NCBI RefSeq assembly: GCF_015686655.1 | Contig: NZ_JADPMP010000013.1 | Coordinates: 124,001-188,000 of the forward strand | From: Pontibacter sp. FD36 | Lineage (GTDB): Bacteria > Bacteroidota > Bacteroidia > Cytophagales > Hymenobacteraceae | DNA length: 64,000 nt | Reading direction: 5' to 3' | In this document: positions 28,152 to 36,202 of the stretch, in pieces | Numbering within the stretch: the stretch's first letter is position 1 | Layout of the letters: each line of letters begins with the position of its first letter | The notes under the pieces: model-generated | Told to the model about the DNA's origin: nothing | The model's database searches: none | The model's input: only the letters and a program-made list of their open reading frames with translations | Translations under genes and position numbers: made by a program

Positions 28152-28477
28152 GCATCTCGGAGTCGTTGCCGAAGGCTCTGCTGGGTTTGGAAACCACCTC
28201 TATTAGTTTAGCACCGCCTGTTCAAAAATCAGGGATCTAAGCAGGAAGGCTCTCTCCTGCTGACCTGGCTGCAAGTGCTAATTATTCGTAATGCTAAAGC
28301 AAGTGGTCAGGCATTCAGCGAGCATTAACACGCCATGGCTGGCTTTCCGGGAGAGAAGCAGGCGAAGGAAACTGAATGGCTGAAATAAAATCGTAAATTA
28401 GCTCCCAGTTTAAGAGCCCAATGTTCGATTGACATCAGGATCAGCAGACTCTACCCTACTGTAAATCAATCATAACA

Positions 28478-29059
28478 GTGATGTACAAGCTATTCTTTCA
28501 GCATCTGAACAGTAAAGTCCAGCTAACAGAAGCGGAAGAGGCGCACATCAAAACCTACCTGACCCTTAAAAAGCTCCGAAAGAAGCAATTCCTGTTACAG
28601 GAAGGCGATGTATGCAAAGCAATCGCCTTTGTAGAGAAAGGGGCCTTGCGCGCCTACTCTGTGGACGAGAACAGTAACGAACACATCATTCAGTTTGGCC
28701 TGGAAGGCTGGACGATCTCGGACCTGTACAGTTTCCTGACAGGAGAGCCCGCCACCTACAACATCGATGCCCTGGAAGACTCGGAACTAGTGATCATCAG
28801 CAAATCGGCCCATGAGGAGCTGTTGCAGACGATGCCCAAATACGAAACTTTCACCAGGCTGAATATTACAGGCGCTTACCTGGCCATGCAGCGCCGGCTG
28901 ACTTCCATTATCAGCGCCTCCGTGGAAGAGCGCTACCAGGAGTTCATCGCCTTATACCCGCACATCGCGCAGCGCGTTCCCCAGCACATGATCGCCTCCT
29001 ACATGGGCCTCACCCCTGAGACCCTGAGCCGCATCCGAAAACGCATCTCCTCAAAGTAA
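28478..29059 (+). CDS. Crp/Fnr family transcription regulator
   Basis: A 193-residue regulator. The cyclic nucleotide-binding fold covers about residues 15-120 (LQEGDVCKAIAFVEKGALRA). The C-terminal helix-turn-helix is IASYMGLTPETLSRIRKR, with the E-x-x-S-R pattern that in E. coli FNR reads TTGAT half-sites. Only one Cys is present, so it has no FNR-type iron-sulphur cluster, and the cAMP-binding Arg/Ser pattern is not obvious; the ligand is unknown. It lies 207 bases before the yceI gene, with a TTGAT-N4-ATCAA site between. The next codon (28481) is also ATG. Confidence 0.88.
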   Translation: MMYKLFFQHLNSKVQLTEAEEAHIKTYLTLKKLRKKQFLLQEGDVCKAIAFVEKGALRAYSVDENSNEHIIQFGLEGWTISDLYSFLTGEPATYNIDALEDSELVIISKSAHEELLQTMPKYETFTRLNITGAYLAMQRRLTSIISASVEERYQEFIALYPHIAQRVPQHMIASYMGLTPETLSRIRKRISSK

Positions 29060-29082
29060 CAATCCGCATTACTTCCTAAAAG

Positions 29083-29100
29083 CATTGATTTGGATCAATG
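29083..29100. promoter_or_regulatory. FNR/CRP-type operator
   Basis: An 18-base dyad CATTGAT-TTGG-ATCAATG containing the exact FNR consensus TTGAT-N4-ATCAA (29085-29098). Its centre is about 66 bases before the transcription start predicted from the -7 element at 29145. This fits class I activation of the yceI operon by the adjacent Crp/Fnr regulator. Confidence 0.75.
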
Positions 29101-29144
29101 TTCTTTCTTGACCGGGCTCAATGCATCGAGGCATGCCGTGGTCG

Positions 29145-29152
29145 TACCTTTG
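29145..29152 (+). promoter_or_regulatory. Bacteroidota -7 promoter element for yceI operon
   Basis: TACCTTTG (TAnnTTTG), about 115 bases before the yceI ATG, downstream of the FNR-type operator. Confidence 0.6.
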
Positions 29153-29266
29153 TATTGTTCAAAGGATTCAGCTGAACATGGAGTACGACTACAACTGGCT
29201 GGAAAATCCTGCACCAATAATCGAATCACACTAACTTTTATAAACACTATTTAAATCACAAACCGC

Positions 29267-29839
29267 ATGAAAAGAATATCCTTAATTTTATTCGCATTTC
29301 TGTCACTGACGGCTTTTACAACCCTGAACACCGTTTGGACAAACGATGACGCGCACTCGCAGCTTGGCTTTACAGTAAAACACCTGGGCATTTCCGATAT
29401 ATCAGGTCATTTTGATGACTTCGATGTAAAAATCACTGCCACGAAGCCGGATTTCAGTGACGCAGTCGTAGAAATGACCGCCAAAACAGCTTCTATCGAC
29501 ACGAGAGTAGCCGACAGAGACACTCACCTGAAGAGCCCGGACTTTTTCAACGTGGAGAAGTACCCAACCATGGACTTCAAAAGCACTTCTGTAAAGAAAG
29601 CAGGCAAAGACAGCTACAAGCTTACCGGCAACCTGACCCTGAACGGCGTGACTAAGCCCGTTACCATGGACATGAAGTACAACGGTACAGTAGAGAACGC
29701 CATGAACAAAAAGCAGACCGCAGGTTTCCAGGTAACGGGTACCATCAAGCGTTCCGACTTTAACTTAGGCAGCGGCTTCCCGGCCCCCATGATCAGCGAC
29801 GAAGTGCGCATCAAGGCGGACGGTGAGTTTATCCAGTAA
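29267..29839 (+). CDS. YceI family periplasmic protein
   Basis: A 190-residue exported protein with signal peptide MKRISLILFAFLSLTAFTTL. The YceI lipocalin-like barrel follows: WTNDDAHSQLGFTVKHLGIS, DRDTHLKSPDFFNVEKYPTM, and GFQVTGTIKRSDFNLG. The fold binds isoprenoid or quinone-like lipids. It is first in a three-gene operon with a DoxX protein and a ring-opening dioxygenase, 20 bases before the next gene. Confidence 0.92.
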   Translation: MKRISLILFAFLSLTAFTTLNTVWTNDDAHSQLGFTVKHLGISDISGHFDDFDVKITATKPDFSDAVVEMTAKTASIDTRVADRDTHLKSPDFFNVEKYPTMDFKSTSVKKAGKDSYKLTGNLTLNGVTKPVTMDMKYNGTVENAMNKKQTAGFQVTGTIKRSDFNLGSGFPAPMISDEVRIKADGEFIQ

Positions 29840-29859
29840 TCTATCATTAAGAATCAGCC

Positions 29860-30312
29860 ATGAAAAAGCTATTAAACGTGTACCAGAGCGCCAACAACAT
29901 TGACGTGGCGCTTCTGATCACCCGTGTAGGCGTAGCAGCCCTGATGCTTGTGCACGGCTGGCCAAAGCTGGAAATGCTTTTCTCGGCCGGTCCGGTTCAG
30001 TTTCCGGCCGTCCTGGGTCTTAGCGCAACAACTTCGCTTGCCCTGGCAGTATCCTCCGAAGTGCTTTGCTCCCTGCTGATTCTGATAGGGCTGGGCACCA
30101 GGTTGGCCACCATCCCGTTGATCATCACCATGCTGGTAGCCGTGTTTGTGGTACATGGGGCAGACCCCTTTGCCAGGCAGGAACTGGGGCTCCTATACCT
30201 GATGCCTTATACCGCCTTACTACTGACCGGCAGCGGCAAGTACTCGCTGGATTATCTGCTCTTGCGAACGGTACTAAAACCAACTTATGTCAGAACTCTT
30301 TCATTACAGTAA
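29860..30312 (+). CDS. DoxX family membrane protein
   Basis: A 150-residue protein with four membrane helices, starting near ALLITRVGVAALMLVHGWPKL, which carries the DoxX signature. Further helices are SLALAVSSEVLCSLLILIGL, LATIPLIITMLVAVFVVHG and LLYLMPYTALLLTG. Members are linked to quinone or thiol redox chemistry. It lies between yceI and the dioxygenase in one operon. Confidence 0.88.
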   Translation: MKKLLNVYQSANNIDVALLITRVGVAALMLVHGWPKLEMLFSAGPVQFPAVLGLSATTSLALAVSSEVLCSLLILIGLGTRLATIPLIITMLVAVFVVHGADPFARQELGLLYLMPYTALLLTGSGKYSLDYLLLRTVLKPTYVRTLSLQ

Positions 30313-30380
30313 GCAGAATTTAATGGGTGCTTCCAGGATAAATTCTTCCTAGAAGCACTTTTAAAATAGATCAGGCTGCC

Positions 30381-31262
30381 ATGCAACGGAAACACTTTAT
30401 TAAAACACTTTTAACAGGAGTAGCAGGTATGACGACATTATCAGCTTTCAATATATTCACAGATAGCCTGGGTGAGCAAGAGCAGCTGATGCCGGTCCTC
30501 TTTATGGGCCACGGCTCCCCCATGAACGGTATTCTGGACAACGAATTCAGTCAGAAATGGGCGCAGCTGGCGAAAGATATACCTACACCCAAAGCGGTGC
30601 TGGTGATATCGGCCCATTGGCTGAGCAAGGGCACCCGCATCACGGCCATGGACTTCCCAAAGACCATCCATGATTTCGGCGGCTTCCCGCAGGAGCTGTT
30701 TGATGTGCAGTACAAAGCACCAGGCAGCCCAGAACTGGCAAGGGAAACGGCTTCCATCATCAAGTCTACCGCTGTGGAAATGGACCACGACTGGGGACTC
30801 GACCACGGCGCCTGGACCGTTATCCGGCACATGTACCCCGAGGCCAACATACCGGTGCTGCAGCTCAGCATCGACTATACTAAAGGGCCGCAGTACCATT
30901 ATGAGTTGTCCAAAGAGCTGGCTGCCCTTCGCAAAAAAGGCGTCCTTATCATGGGCAGTGGTAACATGGTGCACAACCTGCGCATGGTGGCCTGGGATAA
31001 ACTAAACGAAGCAGAGTATGGCTTTGACTGGGCGGTGCAGATGAACACCACCTTTAAAGACCTCATCCGCAACGGGCAGCACGACAAGCTAATAAAGTAC
31101 GAGCAGTTGGGCCGTGAAGCCATGCTCGCTATACCTACCCCCGAGCACTACTGGCCTTTGCTCTATACCCTGGGCTTGAAAGGCAGCAAGGATGACGTTT
31201 CCTTCTTTAACGACAAAGTAGTGGGCGGTTCCCTGACCATGACCTCGGTGATGATCGGCTAA
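30381..31262 (+). CDS. ygiD: Class III extradiol dioxygenase (YgiD/DODA-like), with export signal
   Basis: A 293-residue LigB-type dioxygenase related to 4,5-DOPA extradiol dioxygenase. Metal ligands lie in VLFMGHGSPMNG (His near 44) and VISAHWLSKG; the catalytic region DHGAWTVIRHMYP is intact. Unlike cytoplasmic YgiD it has a 30-residue leader, QRKHFIKTLLTGVAGMTTLS, resembling a Tat or Sec signal, so it may act outside the inner membrane. It ends the Crp/Fnr-linked operon. The substrate is likely a catechol, which is inference. Confidence 0.87.
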   Translation: MQRKHFIKTLLTGVAGMTTLSAFNIFTDSLGEQEQLMPVLFMGHGSPMNGILDNEFSQKWAQLAKDIPTPKAVLVISAHWLSKGTRITAMDFPKTIHDFGGFPQELFDVQYKAPGSPELARETASIIKSTAVEMDHDWGLDHGAWTVIRHMYPEANIPVLQLSIDYTKGPQYHYELSKELAALRKKGVLIMGSGNMVHNLRMVAWDKLNEAEYGFDWAVQMNTTFKDLIRNGQHDKLIKYEQLGREAMLAIPTPEHYWPLLYTLGLKGSKDDVSFFNDKVVGGSLTMTSVMIG

Positions 31263-31341
31263 TACCGCATCATGCTACCTTTTCTACTTAAACGACTTAA
31301 TTATCTTCGCATTCCCGTATTGCGCCTAATCCTTAGCAAAT

Positions 31342-32205
31342 CTATCCTGCTTTCGGTGCATTTTTCAAGGCATCCCCCACTGCAACGGAAAGCGGTGTGG
31401 TGGGCCGCCCGATCAGTTTGGAAAGCTGCCGGCTATCATCGAACAGATCGCCTTTCGACACAGAAACATCCCAGCCGGCGATTGCCTTTGCCATTTCCTC
31501 AGGTATACCGAAGCTGGCAAGCGCAGCCGCATACTCAGACTCAGGCAAATTCTTGTAAGGGATTTCCCGACCTGCCTGGCGGGATAGTTCCGCAGCAAAC
31601 TCGCTGAGGTTGAACGCTTCGTCACCGGCTAGTTCATATACCTTGCCTTCATGTCCTTCGCTGGTCAGGACGGCAACCGCCGCCTCGGCATAGTCTTCGC
31701 GCGTGGCCGCTGAAATCCTGCCCTCCCCTGCGCTGCCAATAAAAGCACCGCCGGCCAGGGCACCCGGAATGGAGCCCGTATAGTTTTCGGTGTACCAGCC
31801 GTTGCGCAGCAGGGTATGCGGAATTCCGGAAGCCTTCAGGGCCTGTTCTGTAGCAAGGTGCTCTTTTGCCAGACTAACGGATGTGTTGTCGGTATGCAGC
31901 AAGCTGGTGTAAACGATACGCTGTACGCCATTTTTCTTTGCCGCCTCAATGACGCGCTGGTGTTGTGTGGCACGCTTTCCCACCTCACTTCCTGATATGA
32001 GCAGCAGGGTATCTATACCCTCCAGGGCACGATTAAGTGTGTCGGGCTTGTCATAATCAGCTTCACGAGCTTCTATACCCAGGTCGGCTGCCTTATCAGG
32101 GGAGCGTACAAGCGCAACCAGGTCATCGGCGGCTGCTTTATCTTTCATTTTAGCTACGACTAGGCGCCCAAGGTGCCCCGTAGCTCCGGTTATTCCTATT
32201 TTCAT
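31342..32205 (-). CDS. NmrA-like SDR, NAD(P)H:quinone oxidoreductase type 2
   Basis: A 287-residue atypical short-chain dehydrogenase with N-terminal NAD(P) motif GITGATGHLGRLV. It follows the QorB pattern: RIVYTSLLHTD, LRNGWYTENY, and REDYAEAAVAVLTSEGHEGKVYEL. QorB reduces quinones with NADPH. It is transcribed toward the dioxygenase operon and may share its quinone or catechol theme, though it is a separate unit. Confidence 0.87.
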   Translation of the reverse strand: MKIGITGATGHLGRLVVAKMKDKAAADDLVALVRSPDKAADLGIEAREADYDKPDTLNRALEGIDTLLLISGSEVGKRATQHQRVIEAAKKNGVQRIVYTSLLHTDNTSVSLAKEHLATEQALKASGIPHTLLRNGWYTENYTGSIPGALAGGAFIGSAGEGRISAATREDYAEAAVAVLTSEGHEGKVYELAGDEAFNLSEFAAELSRQAGREIPYKNLPESEYAAALASFGIPEEMAKAIAGWDVSVSKGDLFDDSRQLSKLIGRPTTPLSVAVGDALKNAPKAG

Positions 32206-32418
32206 CCTGCTTGCTATTTAAGTTAGACTTTTGATTTGTACGCTGAATCTATAAAATCAGTGTGCCGTTACTTTCGATAATGGCGTGAAGGGAGTTTAGG
32301 TTGATGCCTGTGCCGTATACGCTGACGCGGTAACACCTGGCAGGACGATCAAACTAGGGAGAGAACACTAAAGGAAATTATCAGTACCTGTCCTGCACCA
32401 CTACCCCACCGGGCTAAG

Positions 32419-32682
32419 GTGCATAGCCTCTTCCTTCTCCTCATCATCAACTTCCTGAGCTATTACCCACCTCTTGTAGAAAAGCGCATATCCTACCCAC
32501 CACTGCTCGTGGCAAAGGATGGCCAACTACTGCGCCGAAATATGCGCCGTGAGTTTCTGACAGAAGAAGAATTGATGGAGTATTTTCGCAGAGCAGGTAT
32601 AGAGGATGCAAAGGATGGTAGGGCAGCCCATGTTGAAGCGAATGGGCATATCAGCCTTATCAGAAACAAAAGAAGCAGCTAA
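32419..32682 (+). pseudogene. Truncated DUF421 (YetF-like) membrane protein gene
   Basis: An 87-codon frame matching only the end of DUF421 proteins: part of the third membrane helix (LFLLLIINFLSYYPPLVEK), then the soluble domain YPPLLVAKDGQLLRRNM, FLTEEELMEYFRRAGIED and HVEANGHISLI. The first two helices are missing and the upstream sequence shows no matching frame, so it is probably a 5'-deleted remnant. It might still be translated. Confidence 0.65.
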
Positions 32683-32688
32683 AAAGAG

Positions 32689-32696
32689 TACCTTTG
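32689..32696 (+). promoter_or_regulatory. Bacteroidota -7 promoter element
   Basis: TACCTTTG (TAnnTTTG), about 87 bases before the zinc-ribbon gene. A small dyad GCTCA-GT-TGAGC at 32700-32711 lies at the predicted RNA start. Confidence 0.55.
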
Positions 32697-32782
32697 CATA
32701 GCTCAGTTGAGCAAAATAAATTTTGAACCCTGAGATACCCACTTCAGTTTGAATTGATGTGGAAGACTATACCTGAATACCT

Positions 32783-33079
32783 ATGAGCGCAAGCAGAAAA
32801 TGTCCTAACTGCGGTAAATGGTCCCGCTGGAACCAAAACCCCACTGACCGCTGCGAGCACTGTCACAGTGTGCTTGACCCGGTGGCTGTTGCCCGCCAGG
32901 AAGCACGTGAGCAACGCCGGCAGGAGGAAGATGAGCGTTTTTCTATAAAAATGATCGAGATAGACCCTAACGAGCCCTGGTATATCCGGTTCTTTAAGAG
33001 AATTGGGCTTGGCCTGCAAATCGCCTTCGTCTCCATTATCTCCTTTATCCTATGGCTGATCGCGTTGCTGGCCGGATAA
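32783..33079 (+). CDS. Zinc-ribbon membrane protein of unknown function
   Basis: A 98-residue protein. An N-terminal zinc ribbon has CPNC (Cys7, Cys10) and CEHC (Cys24, Cys27). A charged helix rich in Arg/Glu (AREQRRQEEDERF) follows, and one C-terminal membrane helix (GLQIAFVSIISFILWLIALL). So it is tail-anchored with a cytosolic metal-binding head. It overlaps the next gene by 28 bases, implying translational coupling. Confidence 0.75.
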   Translation: MSASRKCPNCGKWSRWNQNPTDRCEHCHSVLDPVAVARQEAREQRRQEEDERFSIKMIEIDPNEPWYIRFFKRIGLGLQIAFVSIISFILWLIALLAG

Positions 33080-33423
33080 ACTGGAGTACCCTTAGCCCGC
33101 TGTTCTGGCTTTTGGCAGCGGTATACCTGGTACATGTGGTATGGCGCTGGCTGGAACTGCCGAGAGCCTGGTGGGTGCAGCACTATCTGGACGATCTGCT
33201 TTGCCTGCCGCTGGTGCTCACCGTGACTCTTTTCATATTGCGCTTCTTTTATGGTCCCCAGCTGCGCCTCTCCTGGTACCAGGTAGCTTTCACAGTAATT
33301 TACTTTTCACTGGCCTTCGAGGTGTTCTTTCCGAAGTTTATGCCCCGCTATACCTCCGATTGGGTAGACGCGGCACTTTACGCGGTAGGTGGCGTAATCT
33401 TCTACCGATTTTTGAACAAGTAA
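33052..33423 (+). CDS. Small integral membrane protein
   Basis: A 123-residue protein with about four membrane helices: LSPLFWLLAAVYLVHVVW, CLPLVLTVTLFILRFFYG, YQVAFTVIYFSLAFEVFFP and a last one in ALYAVGGVIFYRFL. It starts inside the zinc-ribbon gene (28-base overlap) in another frame. I do not recognise the family; it may form a complex with its coupled neighbour. Confidence 0.7.
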   Translation: MADRVAGRINWSTLSPLFWLLAAVYLVHVVWRWLELPRAWWVQHYLDDLLCLPLVLTVTLFILRFFYGPQLRLSWYQVAFTVIYFSLAFEVFFPKFMPRYTSDWVDAALYAVGGVIFYRFLNK

Positions 33424-33453
33424 CAGCGCTGGTGCTTCTTTATAACCAGCAAA

Positions 33454-34755
33454 TCATACTTGAACTGCCTTTGCCTCGCTCACTTCTCTTATCCGCATTT
33501 TTTCATACTTCCTCCCGAAATAGACCATGGAAAAAGCGGTTAGCAGAATCCCAATGGCAGATAGCCAGATCACACTGTTGGAGAAGAATGTCACCCAGTT
33601 CAGCTGTACCTGCAGGATCTCTTTGCTGAACAACACGCCGACACTTCCTACATAGCCAAATGAATCTGCCAGGTAGATCAGAAAACCTACGTTACCGGTA
33701 TACTTGAAGGCGGAGATCAGGCGGTCGAAAAAGACGGCGTTGAACGGGATATACACCATGTATAAGCCCAGCCCGACCAGCATCATCCACCAAACCGGGT
33801 CCAGTGATTGTGCAGCGAAAAGCGCTGTGGAAATACCGGCGATCGCAAACCCCAACAAGATAAAAACATGCGCCGTTTGCAGAGCCCTGTAGTTGTTTTT
33901 GATCAACACCATACTGCCGATCAAAACCAGAATGATCAGCGTAATCGGTGTCTCTGTTTTTGAGAAAATGGCAGGCTGATCAATATACCCCAGCTCGATC
34001 CACATTTCTGCGCCAAAGTTATCGCGTATATCCCGGAAGATCGTCGCAAAGCAGTAGATGATGACACAAACAACTATACCGGCCAAAAATTCTTTGATAA
34101 AGCGTTTCCGGTCATTCTCTGTCATAGGAGCCCGCTCGGTTCTCATCCTCACATCCTCTTCGCTGGGTGGCGGAATCCTTTCCATCAGGAAAACAAATAG
34201 CAAGAGTGGTAGGGCAAACACCAAACCGGTGTAAAATGGCACCCAAAATTCCGATACGCCAAACTGCACCATCAGCCAGGCACCAACAGACTTGACAAAA
34301 CCAGAGGCGAATATAAAGCTCACTGCTAATGTTGCTCCAATAAAGTCGGTGCTTCTGCGGCCCTCGACATAAGAGAAGACAACACCCCAGAGCATGCCAA
34401 GCGGGAAGCCATTGATGAAGAGAAACGCAATATTATAGGGAGCCGGCACCAAGGCAAAAAACAGCCAGCTGAGCCAGGCGATGCCTGTCAGCAGCAGAAT
34501 CACGGTGCCTCTGCCTGTTCGTCTGAGTTCCGCAATGTACTTGATGCCGTAGAATTTGGCCAGCAGGTAACCCAGCATTTGGCTGATGACCAGGATCGTT
34601 TTGTAGCTGTAACCGGCAATCTCAATCCCGTCGAAAGTGGCGACTGTAAACGACTTCCTGAAACCAAAGATCATGGTATAAGCAAAGAATACCACCACTG
34701 CAGCATAAAGCCCTACTTTAATCTGGCTACTGTTCTTATTTATGAATGCTGCCAT
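33454..34755 (-). CDS. DUF5690 family MFS-like transporter
   Basis: A 433-residue membrane protein of about 12 helices recognised as DUF5690, an MFS-related family of Bacteroidota. Visible are VVVFFAYTMIFGFRKSFTV (helix 1), the loop FYGIKYIAELRRTGRG between helices 2 and 3, and a large central cytoplasmic loop (about 200-225, ERIPPPSEEDVRMRTERAP). The substrate is unknown. A decayed copy of its helix 1 lies at 40187-40231. Confidence 0.82.
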   Translation of the reverse strand: MAAFINKNSSQIKVGLYAAVVVFFAYTMIFGFRKSFTVATFDGIEIAGYSYKTILVISQMLGYLLAKFYGIKYIAELRRTGRGTVILLLTGIAWLSWLFFALVPAPYNIAFLFINGFPLGMLWGVVFSYVEGRRSTDFIGATLAVSFIFASGFVKSVGAWLMVQFGVSEFWVPFYTGLVFALPLLLFVFLMERIPPPSEEDVRMRTERAPMTENDRKRFIKEFLAGIVVCVIIYCFATIFRDIRDNFGAEMWIELGYIDQPAIFSKTETPITLIILVLIGSMVLIKNNYRALQTAHVFILLGFAIAGISTALFAAQSLDPVWWMMLVGLGLYMVYIPFNAVFFDRLISAFKYTGNVGFLIYLADSFGYVGSVGVLFSKEILQVQLNWVTFFSNSVIWLSAIGILLTAFSMVYFGRKYEKMRIREVSEAKAVQV

Positions 34756-34914
34756 GCCTTTTCCATTATTCCCAGAATAGTGATTTTAACTTCTTAATGG
34801 GAATGTAGTCAATAGCGATGAAATTATTGCGTAAGTGGTAAGATTTGTTTTGGTTTTCTGATGATCAGACTTGTCTCAGGTTTTAAGTCACTTGGTTGAG
34901 CACTAGATTTCTTC

Positions 34915-35325
34915 TTACTGCAAATTAGCCAACTCTTCGAGTTCCTCCCGTTGCAGTGGTTTATTAATAAAGCCCTGCACACCGTACTCATACATTTTCT
35001 CCAGATCGTTTGGGTGACTGGAAGTCGTTAGCACGATCACAGTTACTTTTTCTTTTATTCTGTCCTCTAGGGAATCAAAAAACTCCATGAACTCCAGTCC
35101 ATCCATGATGGGCATGTTGATGTCAAGCAGAACAATCAGTGGAATGTCTGACTTGCGTTCGGGGTTATCTTTGCTGAAATGATTCTGGATAATAGCATGG
35201 GCTTGCTGCCCATTGAGTGCCACCATTATCTCATCAACAATTCCACTCTTTTTTATGATCAGCGTATTGACATAGTTCGTGGTTTCATCATCGTCCACGA
35301 GCAGTATGCAGGGAATCTTATTCAT
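34915..35325 (-). CDS. CheY-like single-domain response regulator
   Basis: A 136-residue receiver domain with no output domain. The acidic pair is in ILLVDDDETT, the phospho-Asp in IVLLDINMPIMDG, Thr in IVLTTSSHPND and Lys in INKPLQREEL. It likely works through protein contacts in a phosphorelay, perhaps with the PAS histidine kinase 1.5 kb away. It is a single gene. Confidence 0.9.
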   Translation of the reverse strand: MNKIPCILLVDDDETTNYVNTLIIKKSGIVDEIMVALNGQQAHAIIQNHFSKDNPERKSDIPLIVLLDINMPIMDGLEFMEFFDSLEDRIKEKVTVIVLTTSSHPNDLEKMYEYGVQGFINKPLQREELEELANLQ

Positions 35326-35394
35326 GTTAATTAGTAAGTAAGGCTAGTTTCTACTGTGAGTCTGTTCAGGTACTGTATACCCTGGTACTTGCAG

Positions 35395-35751
35395 TCAGTC
35401 AACTGAAATGTTATCTTCCTTATCATGCAGTTTCAACCACGCGGCAACTTCCTGTTTCGTGCTAAAAAAAAGAAACTCCATTTCAGGATGCTTCCTCATC
35501 CACAGGTAGCGCCCGATTCTTTCTCCGAAGCTGTTGGGCTTCGCTATATGAATAAAGCCACTCACTCCCAGGCGCCTCATTCTCAGAAGCCATACCTGTG
35601 AGAACCAATCAATGGAATCATCCCATACAGAGATGAGAGCACTGCAGTCATTCATTAAGGTTTCAAAAGGGATTTGCTGTATGAGCGACTCTACCCATAT
35701 AGCCACTACTTCTATCTGGTGTTTTGTGGTATAGCCATACCACTCCATCAC
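35395..35751 (-). CDS. STAS/SpoIIAA-like protein, 5' end uncertain
   Basis: A 118-codon frame from GTG at 35751 (ATG at the next codon, 35748). It resembles small STAS/SpoIIAA-like proteins found near signalling genes in this phylum: VWDDSIDWFSQVWLLRM, then a final FFSTKQEVAAWLKLHD helix. The frame stays open for over 40 codons upstream and reads INLEKTFVNEFGKTYSKVTL, clearly part of the same fold, but no ATG, GTG or TTG occurs there before the stop at 35190+700 (about 35892). So either a rare start such as ATT near 35871 is used or the 5' end has been damaged. Confidence 0.65.
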   Translation of the reverse strand: MMEWYGYTTKHQIEVVAIWVESLIQQIPFETLMNDCSALISVWDDSIDWFSQVWLLRMRRLGVSGFIHIAKPNSFGERIGRYLWMRKHPEMEFLFFSTKQEVAAWLKLHDKEDNISVD

Positions 35752-35929
35752 AAGAGCACGCTGTGCTGCGTGTAGGGTAACTTTACTGTAAGTTTTCCCA
35801 AATTCATTTACAAAAGTCTTCTCCAGATTGATGGGCAGACCAGTAGGTATTTGATTTAGATTTTCGATAATGTTTTGTTCCGAAAAGCACTAGTTGAATA
35901 CAATTGTAGTATATAGCTTAACAATGAAA

Positions 35930-36089
35930 CAGGGGGAACAGCTCGCAAATAGACGAACAAGGAGTATTGGTTGCGGGCTACACTTACGCGGCAAACAGGC
36001 TACCTGTCACTGGCGCTTATAAAGTGAAAAGCTATACTATATACAAAGGTAGTCTAACCTATACCCGGATTGTTGGGCTGAACCGCTAA
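35930..36089 (+). other. Possible gene remnant
   Basis: The + strand reads about 50 coding-like codons ending at a TAA at 36087, including QIDEQGVLVAGYTYAANRL and SYTIYKGSLTYTRIVGLNR. There is no ATG; a TGA lies just upstream. It fits the tail of a decayed gene in the 320-base gap between the STAS-like gene and the NarL-type regulator. The rest of the gap shows nothing. Confidence 0.3.
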
Positions 36090-36202
36090 AGACGTGTCAC
36101 GAAAATGGGGATTGCTTTGTCGCATTTTTTACGACAAAGCTTAAGTACCGGCAAGCTGCTGCGAATACTTATGAATGGCAGCCTAAAGTTTTTTCGAGTA
36201 GA

